From JAPUDQ01 sp964535835 (GTDB lineage: Bacteria > Patescibacteriota > Saccharimonadia > Saccharimonadales > Saccharimonadaceae), in NCBI GenBank assembly GCA_964535835.1, contig CAZHUZ010000001.1, positions 1 to 64,000 of the forward strand: a stretch of DNA of 64,000 nt. The letters run 5' to 3'. Shown here piece after piece: positions 43,564 through 53,300 of the stretch. Under the pieces are notes generated by a model, which was not told the DNA's origin, searched no databases, and was given only the letters and a program-made list of their open reading frames with translations. How positions within the stretch are numbered: the first letter of the stretch is position 1; each line of letters opens with the position of its first letter. Both the position numbers and the translations under genes were made by a program.

Positions 43564-43773
43564 ATGCCCACCAACGTTATCACGCTTGAGCTTGTCAACG
43601 AGCTCGTGATCAACACTCTCGAGGACGAACTCCGTGCCTGTAGGCGTGACCCCTCACGGTCGCGCAAGCGTGCGGCAAGATGCCTTGAGAAGTTGATGGA
43701 CGGCCTCAGTAGAGGCGAACTCGGACAGGGACAGCTGCTCCGGATACACGTTCTCAGTGAGATTTACAGCTGA
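43564..43773 (+). CDS. Small hypothetical helical protein
   Basis: 69 aa starting MPTNVITLELVNELVIN, with an AGAGG site 6 nt before the ATG. Predicted all-helical with a basic patch (CRRDPSRSRKRAARC). No family recognised. Its GC-rich codon use differs from the previous ORF. A perfect 10-bp hairpin (43784-43812) follows. With the preceding ORF it forms a two-gene plus-strand unit between rnhB and rplS. Confidence 0.6.
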   Translation: MPTNVITLELVNELVINTLEDELRACRRDPSRSRKRAARCLEKLMDGLSRGELGQGQLLRIHVLSEIYS

Positions 43774-43783
43774 GGCATCCTGA

Positions 43784-43812
43784 AGGGCGTGGACATCGAT
43801 GATCCACGCCCT
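43784..43812 (+). terminator. Hairpin after the small-ORF pair
   Basis: AGGGCGTGGA (43784-43793) pairs perfectly with TCCACGCCCT (43803-43812). No U-run follows; it is either a 3' stabilising structure or part of termination completed by the next hairpin at 43845. Confidence 0.5.
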
Positions 43813-43844
43813 GCCAGACACTACTCTGTCATTTATCTGCAATC

Positions 43845-43871
43845 AAAAACCCGCTCAAGAGGCGGGTTTTT
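43845..43871. terminator. Bidirectional terminator between small ORFs and rplS
   Basis: AAAAACCCGC-TCAAGAG-GCGGGTTTTT has U-runs in both directions, ending plus-strand small-ORF transcripts and minus-strand rplS. Confidence 0.85.
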
Positions 43872-43887
43872 CTGTATACAGATGGAT

Positions 43888-44409
43888 TTAAGCGTTTGCC
43901 TTGTGGGCAGCTTCGACTTCAGCTTGCTTTTTCTCAAGCTCGGCTTGCTCTTTGGCTTCTGCGGCAGCTTTTTCCTCGGCAGCTTTGGCGGCAGCTTCTT
44001 TCATCTCGGCTTCGGCTTTTTCGGCCTCAAGATCACGAACGTCATTGACAGCTTCACGATCAAAGTTGACACCAGACAGTCGAGTGCCTTTACCGGTACG
44101 CGCACGGAGGTAGCTGAGGTAGTTACGACGAACTTTGCTACGTTTGGTAACCTCAATCTTGAGGACGAGTGGATTGTGAACCAAGAAACTCTTTTCGACA
44201 CCAACACCACTGGCAATTTTACGAACAGTAATACGGCTCGTCAAACTATCTTTGCGATCAGTTCGGATGACTGTACCCTCAAAGATCTGCGTACGCTCTT
44301 TGTTACCTTCTTTAATTTTTTGGTGCACACGAACAGTGTCGCCGCTACGTACGTCGACAACTTTTTTCTTTTTTTGTGAATCGTTAACCTTCTGAATTAA
44401 TGCAAACAT
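43888..44409 (-). CDS. rplS: 50S ribosomal protein L19 with long charged C-terminal extension
   Basis: 173 aa. Residues 1-about 112 are L19 (VRSGDTVRVHQKI, RTQIFEGTVIRTDRK, GVGVEKSF, VRRNYLSYLR), which sits at the 30S-50S interface. The last about 60 residues are an Ala/Glu/Lys-rich helix not found in standard L19 (about 115 aa). ATG 44409 is chosen because AAGGTG lies 6 nt upstream; a GTG three codons earlier overlaps that site. Monocistronic, with a terminator downstream. Confidence 0.96.
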   Translation of the reverse strand: MFALIQKVNDSQKKKKVVDVRSGDTVRVHQKIKEGNKERTQIFEGTVIRTDRKDSLTSRITVRKIASGVGVEKSFLVHNPLVLKIEVTKRSKVRRNYLSYLRARTGKGTRLSGVNFDREAVNDVRDLEAEKAEAEMKEAAAKAAEEKAAAEAKEQAELEKKQAEVEAAHKANA

Positions 44410-44447
44410 GCTCTTCACCTTAGATTTATATCAATAGTCAGCTATCA

Positions 44448-44476
44448 ACTATAGCAGGTTTATCTCTGTTTGAAAA
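44448..44476 (-). promoter_or_regulatory. rplS promoter
   Basis: TTTTCA (44476-44471), 17 bp, TATAGT (44453-44448) on the minus strand. The -35 overlaps the end of the upstream VanZ-like gene. Confidence 0.45.
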
Positions 44477-44930
44477 GGGTTTTCATCATCAAGTATCCGA
44501 TGAAAATAATGGAGGCACCGAGAGTATTGGCAAGTAGGTCCCAAGATGTGTCTGTCAATGGTATATGGGTGAGCCCGCTCTCAAACGCCCAGAGTTCGTA
44601 CAGTTCGTTGAGCACTCCAAGTGCACTCACTGCAGCATAGAGCAAAATCGCATGTTGCCACCATTTAAAGTGTTGTAGTCGATGTATACAGTAGAGCCAC
44701 AACACTCCGACCATCATACCTCCACCAATAAGATGCGTCATAAACTGTGTGTCTTGACCATTGATACGTGGTGATGGGTAAAACATTGACAACGAAAACA
44801 TCAAGCAAGCTAAGACGAGTAACCGCTTATCGCCACCGATATGATATCTACGATCAAGCCATAGCATCGAAAAATATAGCGCTAGCGGTACAATTAGGAG
44901 ATAAACGGCAGTATTAAATAGCAAAGCCAT
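44460..44930 (-). CDS. VanZ-like membrane protein
   Basis: About 156 aa from ATG 44930, with four or five membrane helices. The pattern DTQFMTHLIGGGMMVGVLW, GVLNELYELW and SWDLLANTLGASI resembles the VanZ/RDD-like fold (conserved Asp, His, Glu and Asn in membrane helices). The start is taken 7 nt after a TATAAC box paired with TTGTCA 17 bp upstream. A longer frame to 45011 would run into the oppositely oriented malic enzyme gene and its promoter. Function unknown; VanZ relatives are linked to glycopeptide tolerance, not shown here. Confidence 0.65.
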   Translation of the reverse strand: MALLFNTAVYLLIVPLALYFSMLWLDRRYHIGGDKRLLVLACLMFSLSMFYPSPRINGQDTQFMTHLIGGGMMVGVLWLYCIHRLQHFKWWQHAILLYAAVSALGVLNELYELWAFESGLTHIPLTDTSWDLLANTLGASIIFIGYLMMKTLFKQR

Positions 44931-44937
44931 AACAACT

Positions 44938-44966
44938 GTTATACTAGTACGCATGGATAATGACAA
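44938..44966. promoter_or_regulatory. Overlapping divergent promoters (malic enzyme and VanZ-like)
   Basis: Plus strand: TATACT (44940-44945), 7 nt, ATG 44953. Minus strand: TTGTCA (44966-44961), 17 bp, TATAAC (44943-44938), 7 nt, ATG 44930. The two -10 boxes share 44940-44943 on opposite strands, so polymerase cannot occupy both at once. The minus -35 lies inside the malic enzyme coding sequence. Confidence 0.6.
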
Positions 44967-46086
44967 ACTTGCACTTGAACTACATGAAAAATATCGTGGC
45001 AAAATTACCACTAAACTTCGCGACGATCGTCATCTGACGCGCACTGAATTAAGCGCCTATTACACCCCAGGCGTTGCCGCAGTTAGTCGGGCCATCGCTG
45101 ATGACGAATCACTACTGCCGAAATACACTTGGACCAATAACCTCGTCGCAGTGATCTCGGATGGTTCTGCAGTACTAGGGCTAGGTAATATCGGGCCAAA
45201 AGGTTCTATGCCGGTGATGGAAGGTAAGGCACTATTGTTCAAGCATTTTGCTGGTATCGACAGCGTACCAATCACTCTCGATGTCCATACCGTTGATGAA
45301 ATTATTGGCGTAGTCAAAGCAATTGCTCCTAGTTTTGGTGCTATCAACCTAGAGGATATCGCTGCGCCCCAATGCTTCGAGGTAGAGGAACGTCTCAAAC
45401 AAGAACTCGATATACCCGTATTTCACGATGATCAGCACGGTACAGCAATTGTCGTGCTAGCCGGTTTGATCAATGCAATGAAAGTCACAGGTAAAAATCT
45501 CAAAGACTGCAAAGTCGTTACGATCGGCGCAGGAGCAGCTGGTACTGCTATCATGAAACTATTGCATCGATACGGTGTTGGTTCACTTATAGCTGTCGAT
45601 AGTCGTGGCATCATCGGAGACTCACGAGATGATCTCAACGATGAGAAAAAGGCATTATTACCATACCTCGATACATCACTGTCAGGAACTCTTGACGATG
45701 CGATATCAAATGCAGACGTATTCATTGGCGTTAGTAAACCAGGTCTTCTGACTCCTGATCTGATCAAGAAAATGGCTCCTCATTCGATCGTCTTTGCGCT
45801 GAGCAACCCAACACCTGAGATTATGCCTGATGAAGCAATCGCAGCCGGCGCATCAATTGTCGCGACAGGACGAAGCGATTTCCCTAACCAAGTCAACAAT
45901 GCGATTGCATTTCCAGGAATCTTTCGCGGCGCGCTTGACAATGCTGTCACCAAAATTACCGATGATCACAAGATCGCCGCTGCCGAAGTAATTGCCTCGC
46001 TCGTCGATACTCCTTCTGCAGATATGATTATTCCAAGTGTATTTGATGAGCGCCTCGTCCCGGCCATCGCTGATGTCATCCGATAA
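44953..46086 (+). CDS. NAD(P)-dependent malic enzyme
   Basis: 377 aa. Malate binding YYTPGVAAVSRAI, the short-type malic enzyme core VAVISDGSAVLGLGNIGPKGSMPVMEGKA (catalytic Lys), metal ligands in INLEDIAAPQCFEVE and PVFHDDQHGTAIV, and the nucleotide loop GAGAAGTAIMKLL are all present. It decarboxylates malate to pyruvate with reduction of NAD+ or NADP+. The phosphotransacetylase domain of the MaeB type is absent, and length fits the short bacterial form. One of few metabolic enzymes in the window. mRNA appears leaderless. Confidence 0.94.
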   Translation: MDNDKLALELHEKYRGKITTKLRDDRHLTRTELSAYYTPGVAAVSRAIADDESLLPKYTWTNNLVAVISDGSAVLGLGNIGPKGSMPVMEGKALLFKHFAGIDSVPITLDVHTVDEIIGVVKAIAPSFGAINLEDIAAPQCFEVEERLKQELDIPVFHDDQHGTAIVVLAGLINAMKVTGKNLKDCKVVTIGAGAAGTAIMKLLHRYGVGSLIAVDSRGIIGDSRDDLNDEKKALLPYLDTSLSGTLDDAISNADVFIGVSKPGLLTPDLIKKMAPHSIVFALSNPTPEIMPDEAIAAGASIVATGRSDFPNQVNNAIAFPGIFRGALDNAVTKITDDHKIAAAEVIASLVDTPSADMIIPSVFDERLVPAIADVIR

Positions 46087-46109
46087 ATAACCCTATAATA
46101 CGAGAATTA

Positions 46110-46931
46110 TTATGCGGCCAACAAACGATCACGCTGTCGAATAATATGATCAATCAGCCCATGCGTAGAGGCGGCAAGTGTTTTGCCAAGTGTCGGAGCT
46201 GCCCAAAGTCGTTCAGGTATATCTACGCCGAGCACATGTTCATTGACGACAGCAAACGGCGATGTCTCAGCCTCCCTTAGCATCCCCGCAGAGTCACTCG
46301 AAAAGCGCGTATGTCCTCCATCGACAACAATATAGCGTACGCCATCTACTACATCACCGGGGTTGTGATCAGATGGCAACTCATATGATGAAAACATCTC
46401 GTCATCACGAGGTACCACTAGCCCTACTTTGTCTATGCCAAGCGAACGCAATGACACAGCAGCAGCTAGTTGCTCAAAACGTCTTGATTCATGTATCAAG
46501 CGAAAATAGTCTTCTGGATGCCCGCCCACCTCACGGATAAAGCGACTAATTTGCGATAAGGCACCTTCGTCATCATCTGGGGGTATTGAGGCGGTACGAG
46601 CAACTGCAGATTTTACAAAGCCTCGCAATGCACCGTATCGAGACAATGTATCTGGCGGAGCAACAAAATTAACGCTGGCAGGACGTGCACTATATCGATC
46701 TATAGCTGTATATGTCGTCGTAGCACCACCCGAATACGGAATAACATTTCGACCATCGATAAGCGCGACAAATCCCATAATATTTGCTCTTGCATCGTGA
46801 TTTGTCACGCCAATTACTTTTTGCTCAAGCACAGTTTCTAAGCTTTTGGCGGCTTTAGTGACACACTTTTCATCACTGCCTAGTCCGCCCAGGATAACAG
46901 TTTCAACATTTGGATTAAGTAAATTCCTCAT
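46110..46931 (-). CDS. Protein of unknown function, possible alpha/beta-hydrolase fold
   Basis: 273 aa, soluble, no signal peptide. The order ETVILGGLGSDEKC, VIPYSGGATTTYTAI and VVDGGHTRFSSDS could match a beta-strand/oxyanion segment, a nucleophile elbow (PYSGGA, in place of GxSxG) and a late catalytic His, as in alpha/beta hydrolases. This is a weak motif-level suggestion and the protein is otherwise unrecognised. Convergent with the malic enzyme gene. A promoter TTGCAA-N17-TAAAAT lies just upstream of ATG 46931. Confidence 0.55.
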   Translation of the reverse strand: MRNLLNPNVETVILGGLGSDEKCVTKAAKSLETVLEQKVIGVTNHDARANIMGFVALIDGRNVIPYSGGATTTYTAIDRYSARPASVNFVAPPDTLSRYGALRGFVKSAVARTASIPPDDDEGALSQISRFIREVGGHPEDYFRLIHESRRFEQLAAAVSLRSLGIDKVGLVVPRDDEMFSSYELPSDHNPGDVVDGVRYIVVDGGHTRFSSDSAGMLREAETSPFAVVNEHVLGVDIPERLWAAPTLGKTLAASTHGLIDHIIRQRDRLLAA

Positions 46932-46955
46932 ATTGTATGGTAGATTGTATTTTTA

Positions 46956-46985
46956 TTTTATCACAAAATTGCTATTTTTGCAATA
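46956..46985 (-). promoter_or_regulatory. Promoter of the 46110-46931 gene
   Basis: TTGCAA, 17 bp and TAAAAT on the minus strand about 20-45 nt upstream of the ATG; the leader is short and lacks a ribosome site. Coordinates approximate to a few bases. Confidence 0.45.
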
Positions 46986-47130
46986 GTATTTGGTTAATAA
47001 AAATAGCGACTTACGGCCGCTGTATTTACGTCAGTTATGGCTGACATTATTTTTTGATAGGTGTTGTTTTTGTATTTCATAACGCTACCTTCAATCGCTA
47101 CTATACTCCTTTTATCAAAAAGCACAAGGG

Positions 47131-48747
47131 TTATAGTACTCGATTGATTTCCTCGAGAGTAGTTTCTCCGCGAAGTACTTTTAGGATACCATCTTGCATC
47201 ATCGTGATCATACCGTCTTGTTTAGCAGCATTTTCAATATCTTTAACGCTAATATTTAATTCATCGCCTCTTATATATCGCGCAACGCGATCAGTTATCA
47301 TAAGTTGTTCAGTAATCATTGTACGCGTTACGTAACCAAATGGATACTCAGGACGTGAGCCAGGCTTATAGAGTGTGAGATTGTCAAGATCTGGCTTTTC
47401 TACACTTTCTGGCAATTCACCGAGATTGTCTTTTATCCACTTGACTGTCGCTTTATCGGGCGTATAGGCAATTTTAGTTTCGTCATCTAATCGTCGAACA
47501 AGTCGTTGTGACATCACAACACGAATTGCATTTGAAAAAATAGGGTTTTGACCGATCATATCGACCATGCGGGCAAAAGCTGCGGCTGAGCTTGAGGCAT
47601 GAAACGATGTCAGCACTAAATGTCCGGTTATAGACGCCTGGATAGCCGTACGGGCGGTGTCAGCATCGCGAATTTCTCCTATCATTACCACATCCGGGTC
47701 AAGCCGTAACACAGCTCTCAACTTGTCTGCAAAACTATCGCCCTCCATCGTATTAACAGGAATTTGACTAACGCCCGGAATAACCATTTCGACGGGATCT
47801 TCAAGCGATAGGATTTTTATGCTAGATGAGTTAAGAGCATTAATTATACTGTAAAGCGTGGAGCTTTTTCCCGAACCTGTCGGTCCAACCATCATCAGCA
47901 TACCGTGAGGATGAGATACCACTTCTTCGATGACTTTTCGACGGTTATCATCCAGCCCTAAGTGGCCTATAGTCAAACGACTTTCATCAAATTGGAATAA
48001 GCGGATAACAACATCTTGACCGTATGTCGTCGGTACCGTTTCAATACGCATATTTATTATATGGTCAGGATTTTCGCTACCTCGTTGCGAAAGATGTCCT
48101 GCCTGTGCATCAGTACTAGCAGTCGATAGATTAGATCTAGATGCAATTGATGCCAGCAAGACACGGTATTTTTCGCGCGATAATTTAGCTATCGGATGCA
48201 ATACCCCGTTAACACGATAACGAATTCTAACAAATTCTTGATAGTTTTCGATATGAATATCGCTAGCGTGTAATTTATCAGCTTGATCTATAAGATAAGT
48301 TAGGATGTCGTCAGACCGCACCCCCTCAAGAATTGATGAAACCTGCTCTAGTGTCTCGCTATCACCATCTTTCGCGATAATAACATCTTCGTAATGAATT
48401 GGCACTGGTGGATCATATCTAAGCATGATATCTTTATAACCAGACTTACTGATAAGCACATAGTCAACCTTTATCATCATGTCAGCGTACTTGGCACGTA
48501 ATGAATCTAGCATCGACCGAGGCGATTCAGATGTAATAGCAAACACATATGATTGACGGTCATTCCCCCGCCGTAGCGGTATTATCTGACCAGATTTCAT
48601 ATCTTCTAACGGTATAATGTCACGTATCAATTCCAGTTGCTGGACTATCTCACGTGTATCAAAATAGCCCACGCCCAACAACGTAGCACGTTGTTTTGTA
48701 CTATTCTCTTCTTCTTTGCGGTATTTTATTTCATCTCTTGAAGCCAT
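47131..48747 (-). CDS. pilB: Type IV pilus/type II secretion assembly ATPase, PilB/GspE family
   Basis: About 538 aa. An N-terminal MshEN-like part is followed by the ATPase core: Walker A GPTGSGKSSTLYS (about 267), the Asp box LRAVLRLDPDVVMIGEIRD, and the His box TGHLVLTSFHASSS. The C-terminal tetracysteine zinc site of the family is missing: the usual RLCxxC is RLDDE and the usual CxxC before GYxGR is KPGSRPEYPFGYVTR. ATG 48747 (MASRDEIKYR) begins the conserved part; 15 extra codons upstream look non-coding. It may power pili used to attach to a host; other pilus genes are not in the window except possibly beyond it. Confidence 0.93.
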   Translation of the reverse strand: MASRDEIKYRKEEENSTKQRATLLGVGYFDTREIVQQLELIRDIIPLEDMKSGQIIPLRRGNDRQSYVFAITSESPRSMLDSLRAKYADMMIKVDYVLISKSGYKDIMLRYDPPVPIHYEDVIIAKDGDSETLEQVSSILEGVRSDDILTYLIDQADKLHASDIHIENYQEFVRIRYRVNGVLHPIAKLSREKYRVLLASIASRSNLSTASTDAQAGHLSQRGSENPDHIINMRIETVPTTYGQDVVIRLFQFDESRLTIGHLGLDDNRRKVIEEVVSHPHGMLMMVGPTGSGKSSTLYSIINALNSSSIKILSLEDPVEMVIPGVSQIPVNTMEGDSFADKLRAVLRLDPDVVMIGEIRDADTARTAIQASITGHLVLTSFHASSSAAAFARMVDMIGQNPIFSNAIRVVMSQRLVRRLDDETKIAYTPDKATVKWIKDNLGELPESVEKPDLDNLTLYKPGSRPEYPFGYVTRTMITEQLMITDRVARYIRGDELNISVKDIENAAKQDGMITMMQDGILKVLRGETTLEEINRVL

Positions 48748-48771
48748 GATATACTCGAAATACAGACCATA

Positions 48772-48783
48772 TATACATATACA
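48772..48783 (+). promoter_or_regulatory. -10 candidates of the second SpoU gene
   Basis: Two TATACA boxes (48772-48777 and 48778-48783) end 16 and 10 nt before the ATG at 48794. The region is AT-rich and shared with the divergent pilB gene. Confidence 0.35.
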
Positions 48784-48793
48784 TTTTACCACA

Positions 48794-49288
48794 ATGTCTC
48801 ATCGCGTCATTATCGTTATCGCACACAATATCCGTTCCGTGCACAATGTTGGCTCAATACTGCGCAGCAGTGATGGGTTCGGTGTAAAACGAGTCATACT
48901 CACTGGGTATACCCCTTATCCAAAATTACCAAATGACAATCGTTTACCGCATATTAGTCGTAAGATTACGGATCAGATACATAAGACTGCACTAGGTGCA
49001 GAACAAACACTCACAATAGAGCATCAACACACACCTGATCTAAACTCGATAAAAAACGACGGATATCGATTGGTTGGGCTTGAGCAAGCCGATCGATCAA
49101 TCGCGCTGCCAGATTATGAGCCTACTGATAAAATTGCGTTATTGCTTGGTGAAGAAGTTGCTGGTATTAATCCTGATCTACTACATTTTTGTGATGATGT
49201 CATAGAAATACCGATGTATGGTCATAAAGAGTCCTTTAACGTCAGTGTAGCGGCTGGTATTGCCCTCTATAGCCTGCGTATGTCATAA
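48794..49288 (+). CDS. SpoU/TrmH-family RNA methyltransferase
   Basis: 164 aa. Motif 1 IRSVHNVGSILRSSDGFGV, motif 2 ALLLGEEVAGI and motif 3 YGHKESFNVSVAAGIALYSL define a minimal SPOUT 2'-O-methyltransferase, without an N-terminal RNA-binding domain. The start is at MSHRVIIVIAHN; the frame is open further upstream but overlaps the divergent pilB start. Target RNA not predictable. Followed 20 bp later by the CAP-domain gene. Confidence 0.9.
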   Translation: MSHRVIIVIAHNIRSVHNVGSILRSSDGFGVKRVILTGYTPYPKLPNDNRLPHISRKITDQIHKTALGAEQTLTIEHQHTPDLNSIKNDGYRLVGLEQADRSIALPDYEPTDKIALLLGEEVAGINPDLLHFCDDVIEIPMYGHKESFNVSVAAGIALYSLRMS

Positions 49289-49308
49289 TAACCATTAAGA
49301 GTTTACAA

Positions 49309-50379
49309 ATGAAAAAGCACAAATATTCTCGATCAACGGTACACCCTCATCATTTGCATTCTTTTCGCGCAATATTATTCGGCGTACTACTCGTTGCAGT
49401 GGCTCTGATCAAATTTGACGGAGCAAAATTGCCGCGTGTCGCTGAGAAAAAAACTGACGAGCAATCAGCAGTTCTTGCCTATGCAACCTCTATGAGTCGA
49501 GGCGCTTTGCTTGCAGAAAATAATGCCTCTCGAGCAGCCAATGGACTCGGCGGTCTCAATCTTAATTCACAACTCAATAATTCAGCTCAGGCCAAAGCTC
49601 AACATATGGCTGACAACAACTATTGGGCGCATGTTGCACCTGATGGCACACAACCCTGGTATTTTTTCGAAGCAGCTGGATACAGTTATTCAAATGCCGG
49701 CGAAAATCTCGCCTATGGGTTTGATAGCTCGTATGCAGTCAATCAAGGATGGATGAATAGTGCAGGACATCGCGCAAATATTCTAGGAAATTACGTCGAT
49801 GTCGGCTACGGCATTGTCAACACACCAAATTTTCAGGGCGGTGAATACACTATCGTTGTGGCTCACTACGCAACACCATACAATTATTCTCCTCCCGCAC
49901 CTAAGCCAGCGCCGACGCCTTCCCCAGCACCAGCGCCGACGCCAGCTCCGACAGCTCCTTCTTCTTCAAAACCAACGCAACAGACACCGTCTTCTCCTGT
50001 TACTCAGCCAGCAGATCAGACACCAACCGAAACAACACCGCAAACTCCTGCCAGTGAAACAACTGCTCCTCAAAATACGCAGGCTAGTGAAAAGTCAATT
50101 CATTCTACCAGCCAACCAAAGCCTGTTGCGGTTGCAAATGCCCATAATGTCTCTGTACTAGAAATGCTCAAGATGGGAACACTGCCTGGCGTCGCAGTTG
50201 CTAGCCTCGTCCTAACGGTCATGGCTGCTGCCTGTTATGCATTAACACACAGAGCATTAATGAAGCATGCGCTTGTCACAAGTGAGCGTTTTGTTCTAGC
50301 ACATCCTACCTTTGATATCATCGTGCTGATACTATCACTCACTCTTATACTGACGACAACTGCTGCCCGACTACAATAA
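49309..50379 (+). CDS. CAP/SCP-domain surface protein with proline-rich stalk
   Basis: 356 aa. An N-terminal membrane/signal helix (about 20-38) precedes a CAP (SCP/PR1) domain (about 60-200: NASRAANGLGGL, DNNYWAHVAPDG, GENLAYGF, MNSAGHRANILG, with the conserved His residues). A stalk of Pro, Ala, Thr and Ser (about 205-275) and two C-terminal membrane helices (about 290-312 and 332-352) follow. The CAP domain is thus displayed outside, held by three membrane passes. CAP proteins bind lipids or act on neighbouring cells; a role in host contact is plausible but unproven. Confidence 0.85.
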   Translation: MKKHKYSRSTVHPHHLHSFRAILFGVLLVAVALIKFDGAKLPRVAEKKTDEQSAVLAYATSMSRGALLAENNASRAANGLGGLNLNSQLNNSAQAKAQHMADNNYWAHVAPDGTQPWYFFEAAGYSYSNAGENLAYGFDSSYAVNQGWMNSAGHRANILGNYVDVGYGIVNTPNFQGGEYTIVVAHYATPYNYSPPAPKPAPTPSPAPAPTPAPTAPSSSKPTQQTPSSPVTQPADQTPTETTPQTPASETTAPQNTQASEKSIHSTSQPKPVAVANAHNVSVLEMLKMGTLPGVAVASLVLTVMAAACYALTHRALMKHALVTSERFVLAHPTFDIIVLILSLTLILTTTAARLQ

Positions 50380-50381
50380 CC

Positions 50382-53300
50382 TTATTTGTATTTTATAGTA
50401 TCAGGTCCATAGATTGCTTCTACTCGTTCGGTAAGTTGCTCATCGATACTCGCCTTAAATGGCAAACGTATAGCTGAATCTTTGGCTTCGCCAAGCACCA
50501 AAATGATCTCACTATCACCTGGAAAATCATTAAACGTTTTTTTAAGCATCAACAATTTATCCTGATCTGCAGGATCGATCACTTTTATATATATTGTCTG
50601 TGCACGATCATCGATCGGTCGATACGTATAACGAGGTGATGGCGGAGTAGTTGGTGTGGCCGGTTGTTTTTTTGCCTTGGGTGATTTCATTTTTTTGCCT
50701 GTGCTCTGATAGGTGTCCAGCTCTTCATTGGTAACGAATATTACCTCATCAGCTAGGATTTTTGGGTCAGATAATTGGTTGCCTTCCTTGTCGGTGCTAC
50801 TGACTTTGCCACTGACCTTTATGACGGCATCTTGTACTAAATTCTCACCAGCACTCTCATAGATCGATGGGAATAATATAATTTCACCCTCACCTGTTTT
50901 GTCTTCTAGCGCAACAAATGCCATTTTGCTGCCACTTTTTGTGAGTATAGTACGTACGGTAGATATAACACCACCGACAACAACTGCTTTGCGATCATGC
51001 TCAGGCAATATACCCGAGAGTGGCACCGTTTGTTCTTCAAAGTATGCGTCATATCTATCAAGAGGATGAGCGCTCAGATAAAGACCTAGCAATTCTCGCT
51101 CCCACAGTAGCATCTCGCGTTCATGATGAGTATTTGGCGCTGATTCCAATTGAATCTCGGGCACACTTATAGCATCTCCCATCCCTCCAAAGAGGTCGGC
51201 CTGATTGCTCGCAGCGTCGCGTTGAACTTTGCTGGCATATCCGGTGATAGTGTCGATATTGAACAACAAGTCAGAACGTGAAGCATATTCATCGTATGCG
51301 CCTGATTTTATCAATGATTCCCACGCTCGCCGGTTGAATTTGCTGGTACTTACGCGTCGTGCAAAATCACCGATACTTTTAAATGCCCCGTCTTCATCAC
51401 GAGCACGAATCAACTCTTCAACTGCATTTTCACCAACACCTTTGACTGCTACCATACCAAACCGTATTTCATTTTTATCAGGAACGATAGCAAACTCTTT
51501 GTAACTCAAGTTAACATCTGGCGGCAAAACTTTGATCCCCATGTGGCGACATTCAGCAATCTCAATCGCTAAGCGATCGATATCATCACGATCGCTTGTC
51601 ATGAGCGCCGCCATAAACGCATCAGGATAATGCGCCTTGAGGTAGGCTGTCCAGTAGGCAATTAACGCATAACAAGCTGAGTGAGATTTATTAAATGCAT
51701 AATCAGCAAAACCTAGAATGTCATGCCAAATTTTTTCTACTGTCTGACGTGGGACGCCATGTTCGACCGCGCCTTCGATAAATTTATCTCCCATCTTTTT
51801 TAAGACTTCCGGAATCTTCTTACCGATACCTTTTCGTAATGTATCTGCTTCACCCTGGGTAAATCCTGACATTTCTTTACTCATCTGCATGACTTGTTCT
51901 TGGTAGACAATCACACCGTATGTCGATTCGAGAGCGTTCTTTGTAAGCTCATGCTCATACGAAACCTTTTCGAGACCATTTTTACGTCGTACGAAACTAT
52001 CAGTCAGCCCAGCACCTAGTGGACCTGGCCGATAGAGTGCACACATCGCAATAATATCACTAAACTCGGTTGGCTTGAGGTCTCTTAAGTATCGTTTCAT
52101 TCCGGCAGATTCGAGCTGGAATACTCCAGTCGTATCCCCTCGCTGAAACAATTCATAGGTTTTTTCATCATCAAGCGGCAACTCGCTGAGATTGATATCA
52201 TTTTTGTATACCTTTTTGATGATACGAAGNNNNNNNNNNNNNNNNNNNNNNNNNNNNNNNNNNNNNNNNNNNNNNNNNNNNNNNNNNNNNNNNNNNNNNN
52301 NNNNNNNNNNNNNNNNNNNNNNNNNNNNNGCAACATCACGCACGGCAGCCCGAGCCGCCATCTTGCCGAAAGTCGCGATATTGGCAACACGTTCTGAGCC
52401 GTATTTTTCTACACAGTACTGGATTACTTCATCTCGACGCGTATCCTGGATGTCGATATCAATATCTGGCATAGAAATACGATCAGGGTTAAGAAACCTT
52501 TCAAACAGCAAATCATATTTAAGCGGATCAAGCTCGGTAATGTTAAGCCCGAATGCAATAATTGACCCAGCTGCCGATCCGCGACCAGGACCAAATATTA
52601 TTCCCTGGCCTTTACCCCAACTTATAAAATCGTGGATGATCAAAAAATAGCCATTGAACCCCATACTGTCGATGATACTCAGCTCAAAATCGGCCCGCTC
52701 CAAGACGGATGAATCCAATGTTTTCCTCGCCTCATCTATCGACAATGATGCGCTCTTGTCGCGCGACAGACCACCATATCGCCAGGCCAGTCCTTGCCAC
52801 ACTAGCTGGTCTAGGTGAGACTTTTCTGTCTCCCCCTCCGGGACTGGGAAACGCGGGATCAGTATCTTGCCAAACTCTAGATTGACATCACAACGATCGG
52901 CAATCGCTTTGGTATTTTGTATGAGATCAGGATGCTTTTTTCCCCAACGCGTGACAACATCGCTAGGATCAGTGACATGCAAATGATAGTCGCGTAGACT
53001 CATACGATCTTCATCGGCCAAAAATGCTGCAGTGCCGACACAAAGTAGTATCTCGTGGGATTCTTGATCAGTCTCATTTATATAGTGAGCATCACTTGTG
53101 ATGACGCATGGAATGCCCGTCTCGCTTGCTAGTCGCAAGATCTTTTCATTTGTCTCGGTTTGCTCTTTGGTATTGTGGTCTTGTATCTCCAGATAATACC
53201 GGTCGCCAAACACACTTTTATACCATTCGGCTGTTTTTTTTGCTTCATCAAAACTTTCATTGCGTATCTTTTCGGCAATCTCACCACCCAAACACGCACT

